64,000 nt of DNA from CAYQQJ01 sp964419935 (GTDB lineage Bacteria; Pseudomonadota; Gammaproteobacteria; Pseudomonadales; Cellvibrionaceae), in contig CAYQQJ010000004.1 of the NCBI GenBank assembly GCA_964419935.1, forward strand, positions 110,487 through 174,486. Direction: 5' to 3'. Shown here piece by piece: positions 6,927 to 15,578 of the stretch. Below the pieces are notes generated by a model. The model was not told the origin of the DNA. It searched no databases and was given only the letters and a program-made list of their open reading frames with translations. A program made the translations under genes and the position numbers. The stretch's first letter is position 1, and every line of letters starts with the position of its first letter.

Positions 6927-8876
6927 ATGAACTTCTTTGCAGAGCAAGATCGGGCGCGGAACAAAACCAGCTGGCTGGTTGCGTGCCTGATCGCCGCAGT
7001 CGTCGGGCTTATTGCCATTACCTCCCTGGCCGTGGCGGCATTTGTTCACCTGTTACAGAACAGCACAGATTCCTACCGAATGGGCCAGGCGCTCAACACC
7101 AGTGCGGCGGATCATTTCCGCACGCTGCTGACGCCCGAACTGATCGGCTCCGTGGCTGTGGCGGTAGTGATAGTCGTGGTGCTGGCGTCCGGCTATAAGC
7201 TTTTGCAGCTCAGCCGTGGCGGCAAGCAGGTTGCACTCGCACTGGGCGGACGCCTGATCAACACCGATACTCGGGATGCCGATGAGCGCAAAATTCTCAA
7301 CGTTGTGGAAGAAATGGCCATTGCCTCGGGCAACCCCGTGCCCAGCGTTTATTTGATGGAAGACACAGCCATTAATGCCTTCGCCGCAGGCTTCGACCGA
7401 CGCGATGCGGTCATCGGTGTCACCCGCGGCTGTATCCAGCAGCTCGACCGAGATGAATTACAGGGTGTGATCGCGCACGAGTTCAGCCATATCCATTTCG
7501 GCGATATGCGTCTTAATATGCGCCTGGTGGCGCTGCTGCACGGCATACTGGTCATCGGGCTGATCGGCTACTTCGTTTTACGCAGTACGGGGGTCTCCCG
7601 GCGGAAAAACGCCGGCGCACAGCTCGCTCTGGGTCTGGCGCTTATAATTATCGGCTACTGCGGAACGTTTTTTGGCAACATTATCAAAGCCGCGGTGAGC
7701 CGCCAGAGGGAGTTTCTCGCGGATGCATCAGCCGTGCAATTTACCCGCAACCCTCAAGGTATTTCCGGTGCGCTGAAAAAAATTGGTGGCTGGCCCCAGG
7801 GCTCCAAACTTGAAGACAAACATGCCCCCGAATTCAGCCATCTGTACTTCAGCAATGGCATCAGCCAGTTTCTGGGCGGAATGCTCGCGACGCACCCCCC
7901 GCTCGCAGAACGAATCAAGCGTATTGATGCCGGCTGGAATGGCGAATTTGCGAGACAGGAACCCTCAGCAGTTAGAGACAAAGAGAACGAAAATTCGACC
8001 GCGAATGAGGCTTTGGCCGGCTTTGCCGGAATGGCGGGGGCTGGCATTGTAGCAGGAGGTGCTATCGGTGGCGCCCAGAGTTCCGTGTTGCGCACGGTTG
8101 AAGCGCAAGTCGGGAATCCAACGCCGGAGCATGTGGATTACGCACAAACACTATTGAGAGAACTACCGGAAACCCTCACCCGCGCCGCCCATGAACCCTA
8201 TTCAGCCAGGGCCATCATTTATGCTTTATTGGTGGACGAGTCAGGTGCTACCGGTCGCAAACAATGGGGTTATTTGCGTGAAAACGCGCACCCGGTTACG
8301 TTTCAGGTCATAGAGACTATACATCAAGCGGTGAAAACGCTGCCACGGACGCAACACTTGCCGCTACTCGAGCTATGCATACCGGCACTGAAGCAGCTGT
8401 CAAAACCCCAGTATCAGCTATTCAAGAAGAACCTGATTGCTTTGATTCGGGCAGATAGCAAGGTCTCCCTGTTTGAGTGGTCGCTTTACCGCACCCTAAT
8501 CCATTCGATCGAGGAAATCCGCCACCCGGCGCAAACGCACCTTCACAAACAGCTCGACCAATGCCAAATATTGTTGAGCGTCGTGTGTTATGCCGGCAGA
8601 AATAGCCAGCCAGAAGCGGCCTACGGGGCCGGTGCGAAGATATTGGGACTGCCCACAGCCCAGGGGATGATATCGGCAGCAAACCTGGATTTCAGTACCA
8701 TAGACACGACACTGAATGCACTGGCGGGTATTCAGCCCTTGGAGAAACCCAAACTGCTTAAGGCCATCGCTGCCTGTATCCATGCAGACGACCTGGTTAC
8801 ACCAGAAGAAGCCGAGCTTTTTCGCGCCATAGCCGACAGCCTCGACTGCCCCATCCCACCCCTGCTCATAAGCTGA
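6927..8876 (+). CDS. M48 family (HtpX-like) membrane zinc metalloprotease with a C-terminal TerB-like domain
   Basis: 649 residues. Two N-terminal hydrophobic segments (about 16-41 and 73-90), the zinc motif HEFSH (184-188) and a downstream SRQREFLADASAVQF segment (about residue 260) providing the third ligand. A further membrane pair lies between. After the peptidase domain there is a glycine/alanine-rich linker and about 250 residues of helical sequence resembling a TerB-type domain (KAIAACIHADDLVTPEEAELFRAIAD). This is much longer than HtpX (~290 residues). Encoded with lemA. Confidence 0.9.
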   Translation: MNFFAEQDRARNKTSWLVACLIAAVVGLIAITSLAVAAFVHLLQNSTDSYRMGQALNTSAADHFRTLLTPELIGSVAVAVVIVVVLASGYKLLQLSRGGKQVALALGGRLINTDTRDADERKILNVVEEMAIASGNPVPSVYLMEDTAINAFAAGFDRRDAVIGVTRGCIQQLDRDELQGVIAHEFSHIHFGDMRLNMRLVALLHGILVIGLIGYFVLRSTGVSRRKNAGAQLALGLALIIIGYCGTFFGNIIKAAVSRQREFLADASAVQFTRNPQGISGALKKIGGWPQGSKLEDKHAPEFSHLYFSNGISQFLGGMLATHPPLAERIKRIDAGWNGEFARQEPSAVRDKENENSTANEALAGFAGMAGAGIVAGGAIGGAQSSVLRTVEAQVGNPTPEHVDYAQTLLRELPETLTRAAHEPYSARAIIYALLVDESGATGRKQWGYLRENAHPVTFQVIETIHQAVKTLPRTQHLPLLELCIPALKQLSKPQYQLFKKNLIALIRADSKVSLFEWSLYRTLIHSIEEIRHPAQTHLHKQLDQCQILLSVVCYAGRNSQPEAAYGAGAKILGLPTAQGMISAANLDFSTIDTTLNALAGIQPLEKPKLLKAIAACIHADDLVTPEEAELFRAIADSLDCPIPPLLIS

Positions 8877-8896
8877 TTCAGCTTTCCTTTACTTAT

Positions 8897-8922
8897 GGCT
8901 TGAGGCTTGAGGCTTAAAGCCC
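8897..8922 (-). repeat. Heptad repeat in the M48/sspB convergent gap
   Basis: On the sspB strand, directly after its stop, three near-identical 7-base units of the CAAGCCT type follow GGCTTTAAGCC and lead into AAGTAAAGGAAAG. The 5-bp GGCTT/AAGCC arms could form a weak hairpin. The units are of the same class as those at other gene 3' ends in this window. Confidence 0.6.
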
Positions 8923-8923
8923 T

Positions 8924-9349
8924 TTATTTAACAATGCGCAGGCTCGGACGAGCTTCGGCGGACGATTTTTGCTTTTTCACTTTGGCCTTGGGCGGTTCCG
9001 GATCGGGTTCTGCTTCGCGTTCGAACATCATTCCCTGCCCGTTTTCCCGCGCGTAGATACCCAGAATCGCATGGCACGGTACGTAAATGTCCGTCGGAAT
9101 ACCACCAAAACGAGCATTGAAAGAAACCGCTTTATTACCCAGTTCCAAACCAATGACAGCATGAGGAGCAACGTTCAGCACAATCTGCCCGTCCTTGTTG
9201 ACATACTGCTGGGGCACCTGAACGTTACTGGCATGAGCGTCCACAGCGATGTGTGGAGTAAACTCGTTGTCGACGATCCACTCGTAAAGCGCGCGAATCA
9301 GATACGGGCGACTCGACGTCATGACCATGGGCACCTTTGTCTTTGACAT
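8924..9349 (-). CDS. sspB: ClpXP protease specificity-enhancing factor SspB
   Basis: Adaptor that binds ssrA-tagged peptides and delivers them to ClpXP. 141 residues from the ATG at 9349 (MSKTKVPMVMTSSRPYLIRALYEWIVDN), the family N-terminus. The folded domain carries HAVIGLELGNKAVSFNARFGG and VPCHAILGIYARENGQGM; a disordered acidic/basic tail ends in a conserved hydrophobic C-terminal motif (RPSLRIVK), the ClpX-binding tail. It starts seven bases after the sspA stop, in the classic sspAB operon. Confidence 0.96.
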   Translation of the reverse strand: MSKTKVPMVMTSSRPYLIRALYEWIVDNEFTPHIAVDAHASNVQVPQQYVNKDGQIVLNVAPHAVIGLELGNKAVSFNARFGGIPTDIYVPCHAILGIYARENGQGMMFEREAEPDPEPPKAKVKKQKSSAEARPSLRIVK

Positions 9350-9356
9350 GAGAGCA

Positions 9357-10004
9357 TCAGCCTTGCCGAAATTCGGGGCGCATTTCGCGCTCAAGCTCGG
9401 TCAGACTCTGCTGGAAAGATTCCCGGTTAAAAACCCGGTTCATGTAGTCCAGCAATGGGGTTACCTGGCGAGTGCGCGGCAACTCCACATTCAGGATCTC
9501 CAGGCGCCACAGAATCGGGGCCAGGCAGCAATCGACCAGAGTGAATTCTTCACTGAGGAAAAATGGCTTATCACTGAAGATGGGCGCAATACCGACCAGA
9601 CTGTCTTTCAACTCCTTGGCAGCTGCTGCGCATGCTGCTTTATCCTGATTGAGCACCAAGGTGTCCACTTTCGGAGACCAATCATTCTCAATGCGATAGA
9701 CGAACTGACGGCTCTCTGCGCGAGCTACCGGATAGACCGGTAACAATGGCGGGTGCGGAAAGCGCTCATCCAGATATTCCATCATGACCCGGGTTTCGTA
9801 CAACGTCAGGTCCCTATCCACCAGTGTTGGCAGAGAATTGTATGGATTCAATTCACTCAGCTCTGCGGGAAGATTCGCCGGATCTACATCTACGACATCG
9901 ACGGTTACCCCTTTTTCAGCCAGGACAATGCGTACCCGATGGCTGTAATGATCTCTACCATCAGAAAAATACGTCATGGACGAGCGTTTAGCCACAACCC
10001 CCAT
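9357..10004 (-). CDS. sspA: Stringent starvation protein A
   Basis: RNA-polymerase-associated regulator with a glutathione-S-transferase fold, active in stationary phase and acid stress. 215 residues. The thioredoxin-like N-terminal domain starts MGVVAKRSSMTYFSDG, contains NPYNSLPTLVDRDLTLYETRVMMEYLDERFPHPPL, and is followed by the all-helical GST domain. The ATG at 10004 is preferred over an in-frame GTG three codons upstream because GAGGTGG then sits five bases before it. It follows the bc1 operon and precedes sspB, as in Pseudomonas. Confidence 0.95.
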   Translation of the reverse strand: MGVVAKRSSMTYFSDGRDHYSHRVRIVLAEKGVTVDVVDVDPANLPAELSELNPYNSLPTLVDRDLTLYETRVMMEYLDERFPHPPLLPVYPVARAESRQFVYRIENDWSPKVDTLVLNQDKAACAAAAKELKDSLVGIAPIFSDKPFFLSEEFTLVDCCLAPILWRLEILNVELPRTRQVTPLLDYMNRVFNRESFQQSLTELEREMRPEFRQG

Positions 10005-10101
10005 GAAATCCACCTCGAATTGACTTGTTCTTGTAATTGGGAGAGGGGTGGCATGCCACCCCGTCGAATATCAGATCCATGACCCAATATTACTGCTTGG
10101 G

Positions 10102-12150
10102 CTAATGAACGTCTTTCCAGTACTCACGATTCAACAACCACGTGAATACCAACAAAACGGACAAGAAGAGAAAAACATAAATACCGATCCGCTTGCGGTT
10201 CTCTGCACCAGGCTCGGCGACGTACTCCATGAAGTTCACCAGATCGTAAACGGCCTGGTCATACTCTTCCGGCGACATCAAACCTTTCACATCGCCAACG
10301 GCGATATCCCCACAGGCGTCATTTACCGGCTGGCCGCCGTCGTCGCGGACGACGTTACCATGACTGTCATGCTTGGGCCCCGGCACACATTGCGGCAAGC
10401 CCTGTAATTCGATCAAAGCATGAGGCATGCCCACATTGGGGAACACCCGATTGTTAACACCTACCGGACGTGAATCGTCCTGGTAGAAGTTGCGCAGGTA
10501 GGTATACAGCCACTCCGGTGAACGCGCCCGTGCCGCGAGGGTCAGGTCCGGCGGTGTCACGCCGAACCAGGCCTTGGCCTTGTCGTCAGGCATGGAGATT
10601 TCCATCAAGCCGCCTATGTTCTGGCCGGTGAAAATCACATTCTCAAGCATCAGCTCGTGAGGGATTTCCAAGTCATCAGCCACGCGCTCATAGCGGGAAA
10701 AATTGGCTGAGTGACACCCCATGCAATAGTTGGTGAAATATTTCAGTCCCCGCTGCAGTGACTCCTTGTCGTCAAAGTCTGCAGTGAACTCGTCGCAGGG
10801 AACGCTGCCGCAAGCACCGCCTTCGGCGCCCACAGCTTTAATTGGCAAGAAGACCAGCACAGCAAACAACAATACCCCGCCCAGAACAACCTTGGCTCCC
10901 AGACCCTTCATTTGCAAACGCTCCGGCTCCGGCAGGGTTTTCTCCCGGCGAGTCCAGAAAGGCATGCCAATGAAGTAGGCAAAGTAAAGTAGCGTACAAA
11001 TCTGCGCCAACACTGTACGTCCTGGGGTTGGTGCTTTAACACCCAGATAGCCCAGAATAACAAACGCGGCAGCGAATACGATCAACGCAATACGACTGAA
11101 CCAACCTTTGTAGCGGATCGACTTGACCGGGCTCTTATCGAGCCAAGGCAGTACGAACAGGATCGCGATAGCGGCACCCATGGTGACAAAACCAAGGAAC
11201 TTCGATGTCAGCGGACCTATATCAATCGTGACCGCGCGCAGCATTGCGTAAAACGGTGTGAAATACCAGACGGGGGCAATGTGCTCCGGAGTCTTCAACG
11301 AGTTGGCTTCTTCGAAGTTGGCGTACTCGAGGAAATATCCGCCCATTTCCGGCATAAAGAAAATAATTCCACAGAACACGAACAGGAATACGGTAATGCC
11401 TACCAGGTCGTGAACCGTGTAGTAAGGGTGGAAAGCGATACCATCTTTGGGAATGCCGTTTTCGTCCTTGTTCTTTTTGATGTCCACACCATCGGGGTTG
11501 TTCGACCCCACTTCGTGAAGAGCAACAATGTGCAGAAATACCAGCGCGACCAGAACCAGTGGCAAGGCGACCACATGCAGGGCGAAGAAACGGTTCAGTG
11601 TGGCACCGGAAATCAGGTAATCGCCGCGCACCCATTCCACGATGGCATCACCGAAAACCGGGATGGCACCAAACAGGGACACGATCACCTGAGCACCCCA
11701 ATAGGACATCTGGCCCCAGGGCAATACATAGCCCATGAAGGCTTCCGCCATCAGTGCCACATAAATTGTCATGCCGAATATCCAGACAAGCTCCCGCGGG
11801 GCCTTATAGGAGCCATACATCAAGCCACGGAACATGTGCAGATAAACCACCGCAAAGAACGCAGAGGCGCCGGTAGAATGCATGTACCGCAGTATGTCGC
11901 CGTAAGGCACATCGCGCATGATGTACTCGACCGAGGCGAAGGCACCTTCCGCAGAAGGTGTGAAATTCATGGTCAACCAGATGCCGGTCAATAGCTGGTT
12001 TACCAGAACCAGCAACGACAGAACCCCGAAGATATACCAGAAGTTGAAATTTTTGGGCGCGTAGTATTTGCCCATATGGGTGTCCCATGTGCGCTTGATT
12101 GGCATGCGCACATCGATCCAATCCACAAGATTAGTCAGCCACTTTGTCAT
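10102..12150 (-). CDS. Fused cytochrome b / cytochrome c1 of the ubiquinol-cytochrome c reductase (bc1) complex
   Basis: One uninterrupted 682-residue frame holds both subunits. Residues 1 to about 415 are cytochrome b with its four haem-b histidines (H91, H105, H192, H207) and a Qo-site PVWY (292-295) where mitochondria have PEWY. A signal-like hydrophobic segment (418-440, ending AVGAEGG) leads to cytochrome c1 with the haem-c site CMGCH (475-479) and a C-terminal membrane anchor (about 655-673). In the related FbcH polyproteins the chain is cleaved after the internal signal. Encoded three bases downstream of the Rieske gene. Confidence 0.93.
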   Translation of the reverse strand: MTKWLTNLVDWIDVRMPIKRTWDTHMGKYYAPKNFNFWYIFGVLSLLVLVNQLLTGIWLTMNFTPSAEGAFASVEYIMRDVPYGDILRYMHSTGASAFFAVVYLHMFRGLMYGSYKAPRELVWIFGMTIYVALMAEAFMGYVLPWGQMSYWGAQVIVSLFGAIPVFGDAIVEWVRGDYLISGATLNRFFALHVVALPLVLVALVFLHIVALHEVGSNNPDGVDIKKNKDENGIPKDGIAFHPYYTVHDLVGITVFLFVFCGIIFFMPEMGGYFLEYANFEEANSLKTPEHIAPVWYFTPFYAMLRAVTIDIGPLTSKFLGFVTMGAAIAILFVLPWLDKSPVKSIRYKGWFSRIALIVFAAAFVILGYLGVKAPTPGRTVLAQICTLLYFAYFIGMPFWTRREKTLPEPERLQMKGLGAKVVLGGVLLFAVLVFLPIKAVGAEGGACGSVPCDEFTADFDDKESLQRGLKYFTNYCMGCHSANFSRYERVADDLEIPHELMLENVIFTGQNIGGLMEISMPDDKAKAWFGVTPPDLTLAARARSPEWLYTYLRNFYQDDSRPVGVNNRVFPNVGMPHALIELQGLPQCVPGPKHDSHGNVVRDDGGQPVNDACGDIAVGDVKGLMSPEEYDQAVYDLVNFMEYVAEPGAENRKRIGIYVFLFLSVLLVFTWLLNREYWKDVH

Positions 12151-12153
12151 TAT

Positions 12154-12747
12154 TTACGCCCCCTGGTCTTCGCCAATAAGTACGACATCATCACTCAAGT
12201 ACTGGTGAGGCGGAATTTCGAGATTAGTCGGCGCAGGCACACCCTTGTAGACGCGGCCCGCCAAGTCAAATTTGGAACCGTGGCACGGGCAGAAAAAGCC
12301 TCCCATCCACTCATCGCCACCCAGATCCTGCGCACCAACGTCCGGACGATAAGTCGGTGCGCAACCGAGGTGAGTACACAAACCCAACAGGACCAACACA
12401 TGCTCCTTGATGGAACGGTGCCGATTTTCGGTATAGACCGGTTGCTCTGACTCTTCAGAGGCTGGATCACGCAGCAGATTATCCATCTGCTCCAGACTCT
12501 TCAGACTGTCGTCAGTACGCCGAACGATGTATACCGGCTTTCCCCGCCATTCGACCGTAATCATCTGGCCAGGCTCGATCTTGCTGATATTGGCCTTAAC
12601 AGGTGCACCAGCGGCTTTCGCTTTGGCGCTGGGGTTCCAGGAACCCACAAATGGAACTGCGACACCGACAACACCGGCAGCTCCGATTACGGACGTCATT
12701 GTCGTCAACACACGACGACGCCCTTGGTTTACACCGTCATTACTCAT
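12154..12747 (-). CDS. petA: Ubiquinol-cytochrome c reductase Rieske iron-sulfur subunit
   Basis: Carries the 2Fe-2S cluster that takes the first electron from ubiquinol and passes it to cytochrome c1. 197 residues. Tat-type N-terminus with RRR (10-12) before a hydrophobic anchor (about 15-35). Box 1 CTHLGC (124-129) and box 2 CPCHGS (153-158) supply two Cys and two His cluster ligands plus the disulfide pair. First gene of the bc1 operon; the b/c1 fusion follows immediately. Confidence 0.96.
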   Translation of the reverse strand: MSNDGVNQGRRRVLTTMTSVIGAAGVVGVAVPFVGSWNPSAKAKAAGAPVKANISKIEPGQMITVEWRGKPVYIVRRTDDSLKSLEQMDNLLRDPASEESEQPVYTENRHRSIKEHVLVLLGLCTHLGCAPTYRPDVGAQDLGGDEWMGGFFCPCHGSKFDLAGRVYKGVPAPTNLEIPPHQYLSDDVVLIGEDQGA

Positions 12748-13066
12748 GACGTTCTTCTCCCATTACAGCGTACTGGAGGCCAGTAACATTCCAATTAACA
12801 AAGTTGGACACGTCTTCACCATCCGAAAGTGATCGAACAAACAAACACGTACCCGCAAAGCGCGAGGAAACCAGCCAAAACTGACCGAGGTCATTGGATG
12901 GAACAGGGTTAGCGTTTTCGCAGTCCAAATTGGCAGGCGACAATGGAAATTAGCCCTAACCCCTGAAGGTGGTGATTCCCAAAAAATCGCTACATGTTAA
13001 ATGAAAAACCCTAATACTGACAAGGAGATCCGCGGGTAAAGCGCCTATTCAGCCTTTTGTAGCACC
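12748..13066. other. Gap upstream of petA
   Basis: About 320 bases between the Rieske gene and the rpsI terminator. It must hold the bc1 operon promoter, but no convincing -35/-10 pair, regulator site or small frame with a good ribosome-binding site was found. Confidence 0.5.
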
Positions 13067-13100
13067 AAAAAAAACGCCCGACTCTGTAAGGAGCCGGGCG
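13067..13100 (-). terminator. Rho-independent terminator of the rplM-rpsI operon
   Basis: On the minus strand CGCCCGGCTC, a CTTACA loop and GAGTCGGGCG form a 10-bp stem (one G-U pair), followed by eight T residues. It lies about 45 bases past the rpsI stop. Confidence 0.9.
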
Positions 13101-13142
13101 CTGAAGAACAAATGCTCCGCAAAAAATGCGGGCATAGTGTTT

Positions 13143-13535
13143 TTAACGTTTGGAGAACTGCGGCTTCTTACGTGCTTTACGCAGACCAACTTTCTTACGC
13201 TCAACTTCACGAGCATCCCGTGTCACGTAGCCAGCTTTGCGCAACGTAGGTCGAAGCGACTCGTCGTATTCCATCAACGCGCGAGTCAGGCCGTGGCGGA
13301 TAGCACCAGCCTGGCCAAAGCTACCACCGCCTTTGACGGTAACCTTAACGTCGAATTTATCAACCAGATCCGCTTTTTCCAGCGGCTGCCGCACGATCAT
13401 ACGCGCAACTTCGCGACCGAAGTATTCGTCTACCGGACGATCATTAACGGTAATACTACCGCTACCTTGTGTGATAAAAACACGTGCGGTAGACGTTTTG
13501 CGACGTCCGGTACCGTAAAACTGTTCAACTGCCAT
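13143..13535 (-). CDS. rpsI: 30S ribosomal protein S9
   Basis: 130 residues, standard length. Contains GTGRRKTSTARVFI at the N-terminus, GGGSFGQAGAIRHGLTRAL in the middle, and the basic C-terminal tail KKVGLRKARKKPQFSKR that reaches the P-site tRNA in the ribosome. Encoded 12 bases after rplM in the universally conserved L13-S9 operon and closed by a strong terminator. Confidence 0.98.
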   Translation of the reverse strand: MAVEQFYGTGRRKTSTARVFITQGSGSITVNDRPVDEYFGREVARMIVRQPLEKADLVDKFDVKVTVKGGGSFGQAGAIRHGLTRALMEYDESLRPTLRKAGYVTRDAREVERKKVGLRKARKKPQFSKR

Positions 13536-13547
13536 AGTCAGCTTCCC

Positions 13548-13976
13548 TTAGATATTGAGTTCTTGAGGCTGCTGGGCAGCATGAGGATGCTGTTCGCCCG
13601 CATAAACCTTCAACTTCTTAAACATTGCACGCCCGAGAGGCCCGTGAGGCAGCATGCCTTTGACGGCGCTCTGGATAGGACGCTCTGGAGCTTTGTCGAT
13701 CAGCTTTTCAAAACTGATGGATTTCAGCCCGCCAGGGTAGCCGGTATGACGATGGTACATTTTGTCTTTCGCTTTATTCCCGGTTACACGCACTTTGTCG
13801 GCATTGATAACTACGATGTAGTCACCCGTGTCCACGTGTGGGGTGTATTCAGGCTTGTGCTTGCCGCGCAAACGGGTGGCAATTTCTGCCGCCATGCGAC
13901 CCAGCGTTTTGCCTGAAGCGTCAACAATGTACCAGTCTCGTTTAACTGTTTCCGGTTTGGCACTAATAGTCTTCAT
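13548..13976 (-). CDS. rplM: 50S ribosomal protein L13
   Basis: 142 residues from the ATG at 13976 (MKTISAKPETVKRDWYIVDASGKTLGRMA), the family N-terminus. Signature HTGYPGGLKSISFEKL and GMLPHGPLGRAMFKKLKVYAGEQHPHAAQQP are present. The long upstream leader (13977 to about 14137) could host the known L13 autoregulation, but no defined structure was recognised. Confidence 0.98.
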   Translation of the reverse strand: MKTISAKPETVKRDWYIVDASGKTLGRMAAEIATRLRGKHKPEYTPHVDTGDYIVVINADKVRVTGNKAKDKMYHRHTGYPGGLKSISFEKLIDKAPERPIQSAVKGMLPHGPLGRAMFKKLKVYAGEQHPHAAQQPQELNI

Positions 13977-14137
13977 GTTGTATTTGCCTTTTAAACGAAG
14001 GTACTGTCTTGAAACCAAAACCTGTCAAACCCGTACACCACGCCGCATGCAGCGTGTTTCGGGGCGCGAAAGGCGGTTCCCTAAAAAAGAGCGCGAATAC
14101 TACAGAATACGTGGTTGATTTTCAAGCACAACGTAAC

Positions 14138-14181
14138 GTCGGGTTACGCCACTCGCAAAGCTCGCGTCTAACGCGACCTAC
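14138..14181 (-). repeat. GTAG-headed REP-like palindrome
   Basis: Reading the minus strand from 14181, the sequence begins GTAGGTCGCGTTAG and ends CGTAACCCGAC, so the ends of the element pair imperfectly (CGCGTTA with GTAACCCG). The GTAG head plus short stem is the form of REP elements mobilised by RAYT transposases. Confidence 0.55.
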
Positions 14182-14183
14182 GG

Positions 14184-14232
14184 TTTTCCCTTTTCCCTTT
14201 TCCCTTTTCCCTTTTCCCTTTTCCCTTTTCCC
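14184..14232 (-). repeat. Seven perfect tandem copies of a 7-base unit (GGGAAAA on the zapE strand)
   Basis: The plus strand reads TTTTCCC exactly seven times (49 bases). On the zapE strand this is (GGGAAAA)7, which meets the usual sequence rule for an intramolecular G-quadruplex (runs of three G with 4-base loops). It is the longest of several related arrays in the window and lies about 45 bases downstream of the zapE stop. Such arrays are prone to length change by slippage. Confidence 0.9.
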
Positions 14233-14239
14233 TTTCTTT

Positions 14240-14277
14240 AGCTTACAGCTTGCGGCTTGAAGCTTGCAGCTCCAAAC
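14240..14277 (-). repeat. CAAGC-type heptad array directly after the zapE stop
   Basis: On the zapE strand the stop is followed by GTTTGGAGCTG and then CAAGCTT CAAGCCG CAAGCTG TAAGCTA, four 7-base units, before AAGAAAGGG and the (GGGAAAA)7 array. Nearly the same series follows cysZ. Confidence 0.8.
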
Positions 14278-15411
14278 CTACGCCTTATGCGCACTGGCAA
14301 GGTAATCCTGACTCTGCATCTCAAGCAGTCGACTAACCGTGCGCTCGAATTCAAAACTGAGCCGGCCGCCCCGATAAAGCTCCTCTATGGGCCGTTCCGC
14401 CGAAACGATCAGTTTGACACCCCGGTCATAGAACTCGTCCACCATATAGATGAAGCGCCGCGCCCGATCGTCGAAGGGTTCCCCCAGTTCGGGGACGCCG
14501 GATACCAATACCGCGTGGTACTCCCGCGCCAAAACGATATAGTCATTCTGGGAGCGGGGGCCATCGCAAATATCGGCGAAATCAAACCAGACGACATCGT
14601 CTGCAACGCGGCGGGCGCGAATGGCGCGACTTTCCACGTCGAGCATCACATCGAGCTCAACATTATTCGCATCGGGAATGAGACTGTCGAAACACTGACG
14701 CAACGCCGCCTCTGCAGCTTCGTTGGCTGGCCAGTGGTACAAGGGTGCCTGCTCCAGTGTTCGCAGTCGGTAGTCGACACCCCCGTCGACATTGATCACC
14801 TGGGTGTATTGCTTCAACAGTGCAATCGCCGGCAGAAATCGGGCACGCTGGAGTCCGTCCCTGTACAGGTCATCCGGCGGTACATTGGATGTGGCCACCA
14901 AGGTGACGCCACGTGAAAACAGCGCGCGAAACAGATTGGCGAGTATCATCGCGTCAGTGATGTCCACAACAAAAAATTCATCAAAGCAAATAACGACCGC
15001 CTCTTGGGCGAGCTTATCGGCAACAGTGTTAAGCGGGTCGGATGTGTGCTTTAACTGCCGCAACTCCCCGTGGACACGTCGCATAAAACGGTGAAAATGC
15101 GTGCGCATCTTGCGCTCGAATGGCAGGCAATCATAAAAAATGTCCATCAAACAGGTTTTGCCGCGCCCGACGCCACCCCAGAAATACACGCCCTGCACGG
15201 GCGCCGCCGGGGCACGTCCCCACAGTTGGTCAAACCATCGTCGCAGCCGCCCCGCGGACTGTCGCTGAACCTCACGGCTTTGCAACTGGTCAAAAAGACG
15301 CTGCAAGTGTTTAACGGCTTCCAGTTGGGCCGCATCAGGCAACAGGGTTCCGTCATCCAAATGACGCTGATAGCGGCTGATGGGCGAATCTGACATAGGC
15401 GTCTTTTTCAT
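14278..15411 (-). CDS. zapE: Cell division protein ZapE (AFG1-like ATPase)
   Basis: P-loop ATPase of the AFG1 family; ZapE acts at the constricting Z-ring in gammaproteobacteria and destabilises FtsZ polymers. Walker A GGVGRGKTCL and Walker B VVICFDEFFV are clear, with a TSNVPPDDLYRDGLQR sensor region typical of the family. 377 residues from the first ATG; a second ATG at 15396 (MSDSPISRYQRHL) is equally plausible and gives a family-like N-terminus; neither has a strong ribosome-binding site. It is transcribed toward rplM and divergently from zapG. Confidence 0.93.
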   Translation of the reverse strand: MKKTPMSDSPISRYQRHLDDGTLLPDAAQLEAVKHLQRLFDQLQSREVQRQSAGRLRRWFDQLWGRAPAAPVQGVYFWGGVGRGKTCLMDIFYDCLPFERKMRTHFHRFMRRVHGELRQLKHTSDPLNTVADKLAQEAVVICFDEFFVVDITDAMILANLFRALFSRGVTLVATSNVPPDDLYRDGLQRARFLPAIALLKQYTQVINVDGGVDYRLRTLEQAPLYHWPANEAAEAALRQCFDSLIPDANNVELDVMLDVESRAIRARRVADDVVWFDFADICDGPRSQNDYIVLAREYHAVLVSGVPELGEPFDDRARRFIYMVDEFYDRGVKLIVSAERPIEELYRGGRLSFEFERTVSRLLEMQSQDYLASAHKA

Positions 15412-15578
15412 TAGCGGAGGCTGACCGGTAGAAATAGCTAATGGATCAAAGTTGATGGATAAAAATTAGCGCAGGAACAAAGTGCCCCGCGCTGCAGACA
15501 CAAACCCGATCACGGATAAAGTCGAATACTGCAAAGGCGCACACTCTATATCTGCTCCAGAGAATAGGCAACGCGTTA
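15412..15578. other. Gap downstream of the MITE-like element, 5' side of zapE
   Basis: Presumably the zapE promoter region. No clear promoter, frame or hairpin was recognised in these 167 bases. Confidence 0.4.

Noticed and set aside
9395..9743. Plus-strand frame inside sspA
   Set aside because: Shadow of sspA; no independent signals.
14184..14232. CRISPR-like array
   Set aside because: The 7-base units are contiguous without spacers; there are no cas genes in the window.
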